In this document: positions 9,504 through 18,593 of the stretch, piece after piece
Layout: each line of letters starts with the position of its first letter
Numbering within the stretch: position 1 is the stretch's first letter
From: Epilithonimonas arachidiradicis
GTDB lineage: Bacteria > Bacteroidota > Bacteroidia > Flavobacteriales > Weeksellaceae
DNA length: 64,000 nucleotides
NCBI RefSeq assembly: GCF_003610695.1
Contig: NZ_RAQH01000009.1
Location: 141,654-205,653, forward strand
Direction: 5' to 3'
Translations under genes and position numbers: made by a program
Notes under the pieces: generated by a model
Databases searched by the model: none
What the model was told of the DNA's origin: nothing
The model's input: the letters and a program-made list of their open reading frames with translations, nothing else

Positions 9504-10301
9504 ATGAATTCAGATAATAATCCCAATATAAAAGCCGTCTTTTTTGATATTGACGGAACCTTATTCAGTTTAAAAAGCAAAACTATTCCGGAGTCTACTC
9601 AGGAGTCTATCAGAAAACTTCGGGAAAAAGGTATCAAGGTTATCGTAGCAACAGGGCGTTCCATTAATGATCTCCATCATGTTAATTCAATTGAGTTTGA
9701 CGGTTTTCTGACATTCAATGGTGGCTATTGTATGACTGTTGATGGCGAGGTGATGTTCAAACAGGCCATCCATCCGGAAGATATCAAGAATCTTATTCGG
9801 TACTCCGAGCAATCTGATGTAGGTTTTTCCCTTATGTATGAAGACAAAGTGCAGATCAGCCACGCCACTCCAAAGGTTGTACAGCTTTATACTAATCTTA
9901 ACCTTAAGGTTCCGCCGCTTTACGATAAAAATAATTCTGATATTGAAAATGTTTTACAGGTTAATATTTTTATCGATCCTCAGGATGAAGAATCCTTTAT
10001 GCAGAAAGTGATGCCCAATTCCTTATCATCCAGATGGACGCCGTTATTTGCTGATGTCAATCCGGGTGGTGTGAGTAAGCAGAAAGGTGTCGAAAATTTC
10101 TGCAAACATTTTAATATCGATGTGTCGGAGACAATGGCATTTGGTGATGGAGGTAATGATATTTCAATGCTCAGATTCGTTAAAATTGGAGTTGCGATGG
10201 GTAATGCCAGTCACAATGTAAAAGAAGCGGCTGATTATGTCACAACAGATGTCGACAGTAACGGAGTCGAATCTGCGTTGAAGCACTTTGGTCTTTTATA
10301 A
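9504..10301 (+). CDS. HAD-superfamily (Cof-type) hydrolase
   Basis: The 265-residue product shows HAD motif I VFFDIDGTLFSL, motif II VATGRS and the C-terminal GDGGNDISMLRFV with metal-binding Asp residues, with a C2 cap between. ATG 9504 is preferred; a TTG at 9465 would add 13 residues with no family support. It is a second Cof-type phosphatase about 2 kb from the one at 6580 and only distantly similar to it, so recent duplication is unlikely. Substrate unknown, probably a phosphosugar or nucleotide-like phosphate. Confidence 0.9.
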   Translation: MNSDNNPNIKAVFFDIDGTLFSLKSKTIPESTQESIRKLREKGIKVIVATGRSINDLHHVNSIEFDGFLTFNGGYCMTVDGEVMFKQAIHPEDIKNLIRYSEQSDVGFSLMYEDKVQISHATPKVVQLYTNLNLKVPPLYDKNNSDIENVLQVNIFIDPQDEESFMQKVMPNSLSSRWTPLFADVNPGGVSKQKGVENFCKHFNIDVSETMAFGDGGNDISMLRFVKIGVAMGNASHNVKEAADYVTTDVDSNGVESALKHFGLL

Positions 10302-10436
10302 TAATTATTATAATCGATTTAACTTATTTCATCAAATATTAATTCCTGTATTTGAGAAAATTAGTAAAATGGAAAAATTTTAAAATAGTCCCGAAAAAAA
10401 ACAGCTCTAGGCATAGAACTTGTAAAGCAAGATGCT

Positions 10437-10826
10437 ATGAACGCTAAAGAATTAAGAATAGGAAATCTTGTTTCCGATATCAATACAGGAGACAATGTGC
10501 AGGTGGATATCAAAATTATCCAAAGTATTATGAATGGGAAAACCAATTATAAACCAATTGACCTGAATGACGAATGGTTTAAAAAGTTTGGCTTTTCAAA
10601 AGAACATTTCGGTTACTATTATGAAAATATTTACGAATTCTCAGTACTCGCATCCAGAAACAATGCTTATATAGTGCGCTGGGGTAATCAGGTTTTGGCC
10701 GGAGCAGAGCCTATCCGTTACGTTCACGAACTCCAAAATATATTCTATGCACTCAAAGGGATAGACATTCCTATGAAAAGACTGTACAAGAATATAATGA
10801 GCCAGGCTTTGTCCAGCTTTGCATAG
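10437..10826 (+). CDS. conserved hypothetical protein of Bacteroidota (KELRIGNLV type)
   Basis: The 129-residue protein begins NAKELRIGNLV and has the pattern PIDLNDEWFKKFGF in the middle and VHELQNIFYALKG near the end. This arrangement is familiar from small Bacteroidota proteins often found on mobile elements and prophages as well as chromosomes. Biochemical role is unknown. No mobile genes are next to it here. A terminator follows at 10866. Confidence 0.7.
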   Translation: MNAKELRIGNLVSDINTGDNVQVDIKIIQSIMNGKTNYKPIDLNDEWFKKFGFSKEHFGYYYENIYEFSVLASRNNAYIVRWGNQVLAGAEPIRYVHELQNIFYALKGIDIPMKRLYKNIMSQALSSFA

Positions 10827-10865
10827 GAGAGTAATTCCTATCATAAAATGTTTCAATAAAAATAT

Positions 10866-10894
10866 AACGCCGGTTTCTTAACTGGCGTTTTTTA
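10866..10894 (+). terminator. rho-independent terminator
   Basis: Stem AACGCCGGTT/AACTGGCGTT (one G-U pair; 10866-10875 and 10880-10889) followed by TTTTT, 40 bp downstream of the 129-residue hypothetical gene. Confidence 0.8.
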
Positions 10895-10952
10895 TAATTG
10901 GATTACATATGGGTTCTAAATAGTTTGCGATGCCTCTATATTTCCTGTCGTA

Positions 10953-10982
10953 AAACAAAACTCCGAAGTTTTAACTTCGGAG
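10953..10982 (-). terminator. rho-independent terminator of the small minus-strand gene
   Basis: Perfect stem CTCCGAAGTT/AACTTCGGAG at 10961-10982 with a two-base loop. On the minus strand it is followed by TTTTGTTTTA. It lies just after the stop of the gene ending at 10990. Confidence 0.8.
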
Positions 10983-10989
10983 CTTATTT

Positions 10990-11211
10990 TTAGAAATTTA
11001 CCCTTATATCGGCAGGACTTCTCATTATAATCGTGATCTTGTCCATATCATCTATGATTTCATAGTCAGCTTCCTCGTAGCTGTCATTGTCTTTCTTTTC
11101 GTGGATATCAATCTCAGAAAATCCTACCTCATCTCTTGGGATGTCGAGTAAAAACTTGTTTGTATTTTCTGGTCTTCTGAAATGCTCTTTTGTAAAATCT
11201 ATAAACTGCAT
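10990..11211 (-). CDS. small acidic hypothetical protein
   Basis: ATG at 11211 gives 73 residues beginning MQFIDFTKEHFRRPENT; a TTG at 11247 would add 12. The protein is acidic in the middle (EADYEIIDDMDK) and ends with a short beta-like segment, TIIMRSPADIRVNF. It has no signal peptide or membrane helix. A good terminator follows, which supports a real transcription unit. Function unknown. Confidence 0.55.
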   Translation of the reverse strand: MQFIDFTKEHFRRPENTNKFLLDIPRDEVGFSEIDIHEKKDNDSYEEADYEIIDDMDKITIIMRSPADIRVNF

Positions 11212-11437
11212 AATAATTTGTTTTTCGGTGTAAAATCCTTTTATCAAAATGCGTGCAAATCTTTTTCGAAGTCGTTTCTGAAGATTGATAATAGAACCTT
11301 GTTTTTTGCCGGATACTATTGATTGTTAATAATATAATAAATTTATTTTTTTTGAAAAATTTATAATCATAAAATTTTATTTTAACACTATTTCTAAAAT
11401 TTAGACCGATTTAGAAAAATTCTTCATAAAAAACAAA

Positions 11438-11445
11438 TATATTTG
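11438..11445 (+). promoter_or_regulatory. -7 box of the response-regulator promoter
   Basis: TATATTTG matches the Bacteroidota -7 consensus TAnnTTTG. It predicts a transcript start near 11452, only a few bases before the hairpin at 11457-11486. Confidence 0.5.
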
Positions 11446-11456
11446 TTGTGAATAAA

Positions 11457-11486
11457 ATTGTCGATTTTAAAATAAGAATCGACAAT
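11457..11486 (+). promoter_or_regulatory. start-codon-occluding hairpin in the response-regulator leader
   Basis: ATTGTCGATT (11457-11466) is the perfect reverse complement of AATCGACAAT (11477-11486), with a 10-nt loop. The 3' arm includes the first two bases of the ATG at 11485. In the mRNA this stem would hide that start codon. Confidence 0.55.
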
Positions 11487-11862
11487 GAATAAAGTTGATA
11501 TGAAAAAGAGAGTAATGATTTTTGATGATGATGAAGCGATTCTGGAGGTATTGCAGCTCGTACTCTCTAATGCAGGCTATGAGATTGAAGTGTCAAATAC
11601 TTCTAATGATGTTCTTGCAGATGTTAGTGCATTTCAACCGGATATCATATTGATGGATCATCATATCCCAGCCATTGGCGGAATCGAAGCTACAAGATTA
11701 TTAAGAGAACACGGCGATTTCGGTCGCATCCCGGTATTGTACGTCAGCGCCAGCAATAACATCGAAAAGTATAAAGAAACTTCAGGCGCAGATGATTATA
11801 TCAAAAAACCATTTGACATTGATCATCTGGAAGCTAAAATCGCCAATTATCTCACAACGTGA
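11485..11862 (+). CDS. stand-alone response-regulator receiver protein (CheY-like)
   Basis: The 125 residues contain a single receiver domain and no output domain. The acidic pocket FDDDE is at residues 13-17, the predicted phosphorylated Asp is D58 in LMDHHIP, the switch Ser is in LYVSAS, and the conserved Lys is in YIKKPFD. It is therefore expected to be phosphorylated by a histidine kinase and to act by protein-protein contact. No kinase gene is nearby. Two starts are possible: ATG 11485, buried in a hairpin, and ATG 11500, just after it. Confidence 0.9.
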   Translation: MNKVDMKKRVMIFDDDEAILEVLQLVLSNAGYEIEVSNTSNDVLADVSAFQPDIILMDHHIPAIGGIEATRLLREHGDFGRIPVLYVSASNNIEKYKETSGADDYIKKPFDIDHLEAKIANYLTT

Positions 11863-12068
11863 TTGACATCATTTCAAAACTTTTTAATATCAAAATTCTG
11901 TTTTGTACCGAGTATGTAATCTAATCAGTTTTACATCTAAGTAAATAGGTTTTTTACCGAATTTCTTATTAAAATGTTAATTAATTTCCTCCAAAGAACT
12001 ATCTCTCAAAATGTGGTTCAAATATTGTAATGGTCAGTTATTATTAATTATAAAACCAGAGCGATATA

Positions 12069-12644
12069 ATGATTGTAAAACCTTCTCAATTTGGAGTTAA
12101 TGCTGATGAGCTTTCTGTCCGTTCTCTTATCTATTTTATCATCGAGCTGGAAAACCTGCTAAGATACATTGGCAAACATCTTTTGTCAACTGGTGAAACG
12201 ATTGCTGTTGCAGAAAGTGTGACATCGGGATTTTTACAATTTTCATTTTCTCAGATGAAAGACGCTTCAAAATTTTATAAGGGTGGAATGACAGCTTATA
12301 CATTGGAAGAAAAAGTTAACCTCCTTAACGTTAATGGAGATGAGGCTTTGAAACACGACTGCGTTTCAGCAGGTATAGCAGAGACAATGGCCCTGAATGT
12401 AGCCAGGTTATATAATTCGGATTGGTCAATTGCGGTGACAGGTTATGCAACGCCGACTGAATCATCCAATGGAAAACTATATTCTTATTTTGCGATTACT
12501 TATAGAGGTGAGGTGATTTTGTCCGAAAAATTGGATCTACATTCCAGAACCAAATCTGTCAACGCTCAATTATATTATTCCGAATTTATTCTCGGCTGCT
12601 TTAAAATAGAATTGGATAAACAAAAAGAGGAAAAAGCGTCTTGA
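12069..12644 (+). CDS. CinA C-terminal-domain protein, nicotinamide-nucleotide amidase-like
   Basis: The 191-residue protein matches the stand-alone CinA/PncC domain. It shows TIAVAESVTSGFLQFSF, then YKGGMTAYTLEEKVNLL, and finally WSIAVTGYATP, the equivalent of the conserved AVTGIAGP stretch. PncC enzymes deamidate nicotinamide mononucleotide to nicotinate mononucleotide in NAD salvage. It has about 30 extra residues at the N terminus. The motif YATPTESSNGK departs from the usual GIAGPxGG, so activity on NMN is uncertain. It is a single gene. Confidence 0.8.
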   Translation: MIVKPSQFGVNADELSVRSLIYFIIELENLLRYIGKHLLSTGETIAVAESVTSGFLQFSFSQMKDASKFYKGGMTAYTLEEKVNLLNVNGDEALKHDCVSAGIAETMALNVARLYNSDWSIAVTGYATPTESSNGKLYSYFAITYRGEVILSEKLDLHSRTKSVNAQLYYSEFILGCFKIELDKQKEEKAS

Positions 12645-12682
12645 TATTAGTTTAATATTAAGGAATGAGATGAATTTTTATT

Positions 12683-12853
12683 TTAAATCTTATTAACCAA
12701 AGCAGTGATTTCCTCAACCAAAATTTTGACTTGTAACGGTCTTTTCTTCTCGTCAACGTCGAGTCTGTTGTAAAAGCCAGTTTTGACAATAACTATATTG
12801 TGTTCCGGGATGTTATTGTAAAATTTTAAAACTCTATAATCAATAAAACATTT
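12683..12853 (-). pseudogene. orphan C-terminal coding remnant
   Basis: On the minus strand an open frame of 56 codons has no start codon and is closed upstream by TGA at 12854-12856. It translates to protein-like sequence (FIDYRVLKFYNNIPEHNIV, then VKTGFYNRLDVDEKKRPLQ, then a VKILVEEITALVNK tail). The composition is coding-like, with charged and hydrophobic alternation and a helix at the end. It looks like the surviving C terminus of a decayed gene. I do not recognise the parent family. It fills most of the 288-bp gap between the CinA-like and P-ATPase genes. Confidence 0.4.
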
Positions 12854-12932
12854 TCAATTCATTAATTTATAAAATAATTTTCTCCGAATATTAATCCGTT
12901 CAAACTTTTCCTGCAAAATCTTTAAGACTCCC

Positions 12933-15581
12933 TTATATCTCCAATTTCACCTGATTCAATCGTAAAGAATTCAAGATAACCGAAACGGAACTGAAACTCA
13001 TTGCTGCAGCAGCAATCATTGGGCTTAACAAAATTCCGAAGAAAGGGTAGAGCAGACCAGCCGCTAACGGAATCCCCAGAACATTATAAATAAAAGCGAA
13101 AAATAAGTTTTCCTTGATATTTTTCAAAAGTTTTTCACTCAGGATTTTTGATTTGGCTACACCTAAGATGTCGCCTTTTAGCAAAGTTATTTCTGCGCTT
13201 TCAATTGCGGCGTCGGTTCCTGTTCCCATTGCAATTCCGATATTGGATTGAGCCAAAGCTGGCGCATCATTGATTCCGTCGCCTGTCATCGCTACAATTT
13301 TTCCTTCGGTTTGAAGTTTTTTGATCTCGTTCATTTTATCTTCCGGGAAACAATTGGCTTTGAAATTTTTGATTCCGAGTTCTGTAGCGACTGCTTTTGC
13401 TGTGTGTTCATTGTCACCAGTCATCATTATCACTTCGATATTTTGAGAATGAAGATATTCGATGGCTTGTTTTGAAGTTGATTTTATTTTGTCTGAGAAG
13501 CTCAGGAATCCAAGAACTTTTCCAGCTTTGGCGAGATAAGAAATCGTCTTAGCTTCCTCCTGTTTCTGAATCACTTTTTGTTTTAATGATTCTGGAATTT
13601 TGATGTTGAAATGTTTCAATAAAGCGTCGTTTCCAAGTAGAATTTCTTCATTATTGATTGTTCCTTTCACACCTTTTCCAGAGATGTTCTCAAAATTCTG
13701 AACTTTCTCAAATTGTAGGTCGGTATTGTCATTTTGGGCTTGTCGAAGAGTCTCTAAAACCGCATTTGACAATGGATGTTCCGAATTCTGATTCAATGAA
13801 CCAGCTAATTTTAAAATTTCATTTTTATCAGCATTTTCAAATGTTTCGATGTTGTCAAGACTTGGTTTTCCTTCCGTCAATGTTCCGGTTTTATCGGTAA
13901 TCAGAACATTGATTTTGTGCATTTCTTCCAGCGCTTCAGCATTTTTGATTAAGATTCCATTTTGTGCACCTTTTCCGATTCCGACCATCAAACTCATCGG
14001 AGTTGCCAAACCTAATGCACACGGACAAGCGACAATCAAAACGGCTACTGCATTCACAAAAGCATAAATCAATTTGTTTTCGCCACCGAAAATATACCAC
14101 AAAATAAATGTCAGAATAGAAATTGCAATCACAGTTGGTACAAATATCTTCGAAATCTTATCTGCTAATTTTTGAATCGGCGCTTTGCTTCGGCTGGCTT
14201 CGTTGACCATTTTGATGATTTGAGAAAGCAAGGTTTCATCACCAACTTTTTCGGCTTTCATCAGAAAACTTCCATTTCCGTTGATAGTTCCGGAAGTGAC
14301 TTTATCATTTGATTTTTTCTCTACAGGAATCGGCTCTCCCGTAATCATCGATTCATCAACATTAGAATTTCCTTCGGTAATTTTCCCGTCAACAGGAATT
14401 TTTTCTCCCGGTTTTACTCTTAATATATCATTGATTTTAACTTCAGCTAATGATACTTTTTTCTCGTTTCCGTCTACAATCAGGTTGGCTGTATCGGGTG
14501 AAAGATTCATCAACGCTTCGATCGCTTTTCCTGTTTTCATATGCGCTCTGGCTTCCATCATTTGTCCCATTATCACCAAAGTCAGAATGACACAAACGGA
14601 TTCGAAATAGAGTGGGATGCTTCCGCCGTGAGATAATTCGTGAGGTAAAATATCTGAAACGAATAAAGCAATTAAACTAAAAATCATAGCTGCAGCAACA
14701 CCCAGAGCAATCAATGAAAACATATTGAGGTTCCAGGTTTTGAAAGAAATCCAACCACGCTTCATCACAAACCATCCTGAATAAAACAAGACGGGTAATG
14801 TCAAAATTAACTCTAAAATTGCTTGAACCTGATGAGAAAATGGCCAATCGATAAACATTCCACCCATCGATAAGATGAAAACGGGAACAGTGAACCCTAA
14901 AGCCGTCCAGAATTTTGTTTTTAATAATTTATAAGTTTCATCTTCGTGATTGTTATCTTGTGACGGTTTTGGAACGAGATCCATTCCACAGATCGGGCAA
15001 TTTCCGGGTTCGTTTTGTACAATCTCGGGATGCATTGGGCAAGTATACTCAACAGTTTTCTTTTCCGGAATTTTGACCAAATCCATTCCGCAAACCGGGC
15101 AGCCGACGTTGGAATCATAAACTTTATCACCTTCGCAGAACATCGGACAATAGTATTTTCCTTCTTGATGGGTGTTTGATGTTAAATGTTTGGTATTTTG
15201 ATGTGTATGTGAACTTCCAGCATCCAGCTTCTGACTTCTGACCAGATCTTCTGTAATTTCTTCCAAATGCATATGACAAACCGGACAACCTGAATCTGAT
15301 TCATAAGTTTTGTCACCTTCACAAAACATCGGGCAAAAATAATCCCCTATTTTATCTTTGAAACTTTCCGGTAGGTTAGTTTTGGAATAGGTTTCAGGTT
15401 TGTTTTTGTGGTCACCACGTTCTTCTATCGGAACCAGAAACATATTACAAACCGGACATCTGCCTTGCTTGAAATAGAGTTTTTCGCCTTCACATTCCAT
15501 TGGACAATAATAAACGGAACTCGGCGAGATTCTTTGACTAGGATGAAGGTGGTCGTGGTTATGATGATTGTGATTTTCCAT
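12933..15581 (-). CDS. copper/silver-type P1B-ATPase with four N-terminal metal-binding repeats
   Basis: This 882-residue ATPase exports soft metal ions, most likely Cu(I) or Ag(I). It has a His-rich N terminus ([13 protein letters not shown]), then four treble-clef-like repeats of the form CPMxC or CPMHP followed by CPVC/CPIC at about residues 24-52, 81-109, 143-171 and 179-206. Eight membrane helices follow, with the ion-binding CPC in [11 protein letters not shown], the phosphorylated Asp in DKTGTLTEG, the TGE motif in [11 protein letters not shown], and the hinge [10 protein letters not shown]. Classical HMA domains are absent. The first three repeats have CEG where the fourth has HPE. 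It is monocistronic. Confidence 0.93.
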   Translation of the reverse strand: MENHNHHNHDHLHPSQRISPSSVYYCPMECEGEKLYFKQGRCPVCNMFLVPIEERGDHKNKPETYSKTNLPESFKDKIGDYFCPMFCEGDKTYESDSGCPVCHMHLEEITEDLVRSQKLDAGSSHTHQNTKHLTSNTHQEGKYYCPMFCEGDKVYDSNVGCPVCGMDLVKIPEKKTVEYTCPMHPEIVQNEPGNCPICGMDLVPKPSQDNNHEDETYKLLKTKFWTALGFTVPVFILSMGGMFIDWPFSHQVQAILELILTLPVLFYSGWFVMKRGWISFKTWNLNMFSLIALGVAAAMIFSLIALFVSDILPHELSHGGSIPLYFESVCVILTLVIMGQMMEARAHMKTGKAIEALMNLSPDTANLIVDGNEKKVSLAEVKINDILRVKPGEKIPVDGKITEGNSNVDESMITGEPIPVEKKSNDKVTSGTINGNGSFLMKAEKVGDETLLSQIIKMVNEASRSKAPIQKLADKISKIFVPTVIAISILTFILWYIFGGENKLIYAFVNAVAVLIVACPCALGLATPMSLMVGIGKGAQNGILIKNAEALEEMHKINVLITDKTGTLTEGKPSLDNIETFENADKNEILKLAGSLNQNSEHPLSNAVLETLRQAQNDNTDLQFEKVQNFENISGKGVKGTINNEEILLGNDALLKHFNIKIPESLKQKVIQKQEEAKTISYLAKAGKVLGFLSFSDKIKSTSKQAIEYLHSQNIEVIMMTGDNEHTAKAVATELGIKNFKANCFPEDKMNEIKKLQTEGKIVAMTGDGINDAPALAQSNIGIAMGTGTDAAIESAEITLLKGDILGVAKSKILSEKLLKNIKENLFFAFIYNVLGIPLAAGLLYPFFGILLSPMIAAAAMSFSSVSVILNSLRLNQVKLEI

Positions 15582-15668
15582 TTTTCTTGAATTGATACTA
15601 CAAATTTCTGAAAAATAGATGCCAATCAGTTATAAATAAATGGAAATATGTTATATATTATTATAATT

Positions 15669-15700
15669 AGAAAAAACCTCCAGAAGCTTCTGAAGGTTTA
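15669..15700 (-). terminator. rho-independent terminator of the 161-residue secreted protein gene
   Basis: Near-perfect palindrome AACCTCCAGAAG/CTTCTGAAGGTT (one mismatch), followed on the minus strand by TTTTTT. It is 24 bp beyond the stop at 15724. Confidence 0.75.
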
Positions 15701-15723
15701 AATCTATAAAGAATTGATCTTAA

Positions 15724-16209
15724 TTATTTTCTCGGTTTCAAAGACAAATTATCTACATAAACAGCTTGATGCACACCGTTTAATAGAACTTTCAAACCAA
15801 CGTGGCTGTCTTTTTTCAGACTGATATTGATGACTTTTTTCTCTTTTGTAATTTCTTGTGGCTTAGTAATGGAAACAAAAGATTTCGGATCAGTTGCTTT
15901 ACCTACTGAGAAAATTTCAAGGGAAGTTTCTCCACCATTATCTGTAATGTCAAGGCTCAAAGTATAATTTCCAGCTTTTACTTTTGGCGTGATGAGGTAC
16001 ATATTTTCTTTTGGATCTGTCATCGAGTAAAAAATCACTTTCTTCTCACTGGCGTACAGCATTGCTTTTCCTTTTTGTACAGTCCAGCACTTATCTATAT
16101 CTTTCCAGCTGTCAAAGTTTTCTGTGATTGTAGTGACTGTTTTGCATTGTGCATTGGCAGTAATCATTCCACCAAAAGCCAAGATTCCTCCGAATATTAA
16201 TTGTCTCAT
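15724..16209 (-). CDS. secreted protein, probable beta-sandwich domain
   Basis: A signal peptide (MRQLIFGGILAFGGMITANAQ) is followed by about 140 residues rich in beta structure. The pattern of segments (TENFDSWKDIDKCW near the N terminus, YTLSLDITDNGGETSLEIF in the middle, AVYVDNLSLKP at the end) resembles the carbohydrate-binding or adhesion-type jelly rolls that in this phylum often follow 'W...W' motifs in choice-of-anchor proteins. There is no T9SS sorting domain. Function is inferred only as periplasmic or secreted and possibly ligand-binding. Confidence 0.65.
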   Translation of the reverse strand: MRQLIFGGILAFGGMITANAQCKTVTTITENFDSWKDIDKCWTVQKGKAMLYASEKKVIFYSMTDPKENMYLITPKVKAGNYTLSLDITDNGGETSLEIFSVGKATDPKSFVSITKPQEITKEKKVINISLKKDSHVGLKVLLNGVHQAVYVDNLSLKPRK

Positions 16210-16434
16210 TTTTATTGAAATATTATGCTGTAAAAATAGCTAAAAAAGAGATTGTTGCAAAGTTTATTTTTAATGAGTCTAAATAGTTGGCTGTTTTATT
16301 AAATTCACAATAAAGAATATTTACTGTTGGTATTTAAATTAAATTGCAATATCTCATTTCATTAATCACACAAATAGTAAAGATGAAAACGAAAATAATG
16401 AAATGAAGTAAATGATGTTTTAAGATTCTTTTAA

Positions 16435-16650
16435 TTAAATTTTCTCTTCTAATTTTTCTTTCATTAAAAGATTAAAACAGAAAGTGACTATAAGACCAAT
16501 AAAAAGTAATTCTCCAATAAAAGTAAATGCTCTTGCAATTCCACTTACGAAACTTTCGCAGTCATTGTCATAAATAGCAAAATTCATAATAGTTCCATAT
16601 AAAATGAAGAGAATGAAAGATTTATTGATTACAAACCTGAATATTTTCAT
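16435..16650 (-). CDS. small membrane protein with two helices
   Basis: The 71 residues contain two hydrophobic segments, about 10-28 and 42-62, joined by an acidic loop (YDNDCESF), and a charged C terminus. It starts with ATG. Nothing in the sequence suggests a function. It sits between a secreted protein and a GLPGLI-family gene on the same strand, with gaps over 100 bp. Confidence 0.45.
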   Translation of the reverse strand: MKIFRFVINKSFILFILYGTIMNFAIYDNDCESFVSGIARAFTFIGELLFIGLIVTFCFNLLMKEKLEEKI

Positions 16651-16757
16651 AGAAAATACAATTTGTTGATTTTAAAAGAGTAACTAAATTATTTAAGCAG
16701 ATCAATCTCAATCAAATTATTGTCTTTTGCCAATTTTTCCATTGCTATTTGGTTCAG

Positions 16758-17504
16758 TTATTTAATGATTTCAGCGGATGTTCTGAATTTTCCATTAGAA
16801 TCGTGTTGATCAGGAATTTGTCCCACTAAATCTGCAGTAGGATTCTGACGGTAATTTTTAAATTTCTTAACAAACTGATTGTAATTTAATTCAACAATGC
16901 GGTAATTTTTCAGGTCAGGATAGACAAACTCTTTCTGGTTAGATCGTATACCTTTCAATTCCCAGGTATGACTTTTAGTTGAATCTTCGATCTTCAAAAT
17001 TAAACCAGGTAAACCTTTGAATTTGTAAGGCCCATCTTGAATTGGAATTTCTTTGGTGAACCACGCTGTCCATTTTCTGCCACCAAATTCTGTGGTTGCT
17101 TTTTGAACGTCATAATTCAAAATTTTAGAAAATTCATTTGTCAATTTCCAATTAAGCTCCACATCCTGTTTTACTTTGTACTTGTCCCAAATCAAAAATG
17201 TGGTATGAAAAAGCTGATTGGAATTAGGATATTTTGTAACCCATTCACTTACTAATGCTTCGCCAGAAGGCATAGAGTTAATTCCCTTTTGATAGTCTGA
17301 AAATTGAGCAGAATCTGATGCATATCTTACAGAGCTATAATATTCTGACCGATCTTTTTGGATATTCAATATCATTATTTCTGTTTTGACATCTGCTTTG
17401 TTGGTAGAATCAGAAATGAATTTGTATTCGTAGAGAAATTGTTTGTTTTGTCCGAGAGCAAGACAAGATAATAGCAGTAAAATTAATAATTGAATATTTT
17501 TCAT
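16758..17504 (-). CDS. GLPGLI family secreted protein, ended early by an in-frame TAA
   Basis: A signal peptide (MKNIQLLILLLLSCLALGQ) is followed by a domain carrying the defining motif KGLPGLILKIEDST at about residue 165. The family is found in Bacteroidota; members are exported and their function is unknown. The stop TAA at 16758-16760 is followed in the same frame by 22 further sense codons to a second TAA at 16689-16691. Those codons end in a Lys-rich helix and NNLIEIDLLK, which looks like the normal end of the family (often N-N-P-I-E-like). The annotated end is therefore probably a nonsense truncation. Confidence 0.85.
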   Translation of the reverse strand: MKNIQLLILLLLSCLALGQNKQFLYEYKFISDSTNKADVKTEIMILNIQKDRSEYYSSVRYASDSAQFSDYQKGINSMPSGEALVSEWVTKYPNSNQLFHTTFLIWDKYKVKQDVELNWKLTNEFSKILNYDVQKATTEFGGRKWTAWFTKEIPIQDGPYKFKGLPGLILKIEDSTKSHTWELKGIRSNQKEFVYPDLKNYRIVELNYNQFVKKFKNYRQNPTADLVGQIPDQHDSNGKFRTSAEIIK

Positions 17505-17555
17505 TGTTAATAGTTTTCAAGATCGAAATATACTGATAATTACTATGATTTTATA

Positions 17556-18578
17556 TCAAAAAAACTTCACAGCTTCCACAAAATTCCCATCCAAAAGCAA
17601 ATTATCGAAATTGTCTTTTTTGGAAACGAAAACATTAGGAATAATTTGTTCATAATAATTGCCATTTCTGTCGCTATCGTAGCCAATAGTAATTGCCATC
17701 GTGCTGCCAAAAGGTAAAGTATATTGGGTATTGGCGGTTGTTGCGCCGTAGGTTTTTTCGCCGATGAAAATAGTGTTTGGTCTGCCTTTGAAAGCGAGTG
17801 CTGTCACTTCGCCAGAACTCCCGGTAAAAAGTCCAGTGATTACTGCGACTTTTGTCTTGTCCATTAACTCGCCTTTTGGATTGATGAATGCTGGTTTTTT
17901 GGACCCGTCCAGATATTTTCCTTGGTTCAGTTTTATTTTAGAAATCATCTTTTTATTGCCGTCCAAAGTTCCCCAAACCACATTGTCACCTAACAAATCA
18001 TAAAGAGCCAAAAGCATTGGTGTAGAGTTTCCACCGGTGTTGAATCTCAAATCAAGAATCCAGCCTTCGGGTTTATTGTTGGATTTGATTTCTGCAATCT
18101 TGTCATAAAGTGGTTGCGCAATTTTGTTGATGTTCTCCGGGCTAAGGTCAAAAAATAACATATTAGGCATCAGAATGTAGCCGTATTTTTCATCAATCAT
18201 TTTAGCTTCGAAAGCAGGTTTGGTATCAAATTTCTTTTTCCATTGCTCAGAAAAATCATCTTTTGTAATGACTTTTCCCGTTCCCGAATATTTTTTGTTA
18301 TTGTAGAAAATCAAACAATGATTGGCGTTTATTTTATCGAAGAACGGTTTGATTTCGGTTAAGGATTTTTCGAAATTATCATAACTTTTTAGCTTGTCTT
18401 TTGTTTCGGATTCTACAGTTTTCCAGTCAACAGACTTTCTGTTAAGGTAACTTTTTTCTAAAACCGAAAACAGTTCGTTATAAAAAACTTTGATGCTGTC
18501 TTGTGGTGTTTTTTGTTTTTGTGCGTTCAATCCTAAGGACAAACTGAGAATAGAAAGTATGGTTATTGTTTTTTTCAT
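17556..18578 (-). CDS. S41-family (C-terminal-processing type) peptidase
   Basis: A signal peptide (MKKTITILSILSLSLGLNAQ) precedes an N-terminal helical region and the S41 catalytic core. DLRFNTGGNSTPM is the core strand signature, the nucleophile Ser is in LFTGSSGEVTALAF, and the general-base Lys is in GEKTYGATTANTQY. No obvious PDZ domain is present at 340 residues, so it belongs to the shorter, tricorn-core-like members. It probably acts in the periplasm on proteins or peptides. It is followed, 15 bp apart on the same strand, by the hydrolase fusion upstream, so the two may share a transcript. Confidence 0.88.
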   Translation of the reverse strand: MKKTITILSILSLSLGLNAQKQKTPQDSIKVFYNELFSVLEKSYLNRKSVDWKTVESETKDKLKSYDNFEKSLTEIKPFFDKINANHCLIFYNNKKYSGTGKVITKDDFSEQWKKKFDTKPAFEAKMIDEKYGYILMPNMLFFDLSPENINKIAQPLYDKIAEIKSNNKPEGWILDLRFNTGGNSTPMLLALYDLLGDNVVWGTLDGNKKMISKIKLNQGKYLDGSKKPAFINPKGELMDKTKVAVITGLFTGSSGEVTALAFKGRPNTIFIGEKTYGATTANTQYTLPFGSTMAITIGYDSDRNGNYYEQIIPNVFVSKKDNFDNLLLDGNFVEAVKFF

Positions 18579-18593
18579 AGCCGTAATTTAGAA

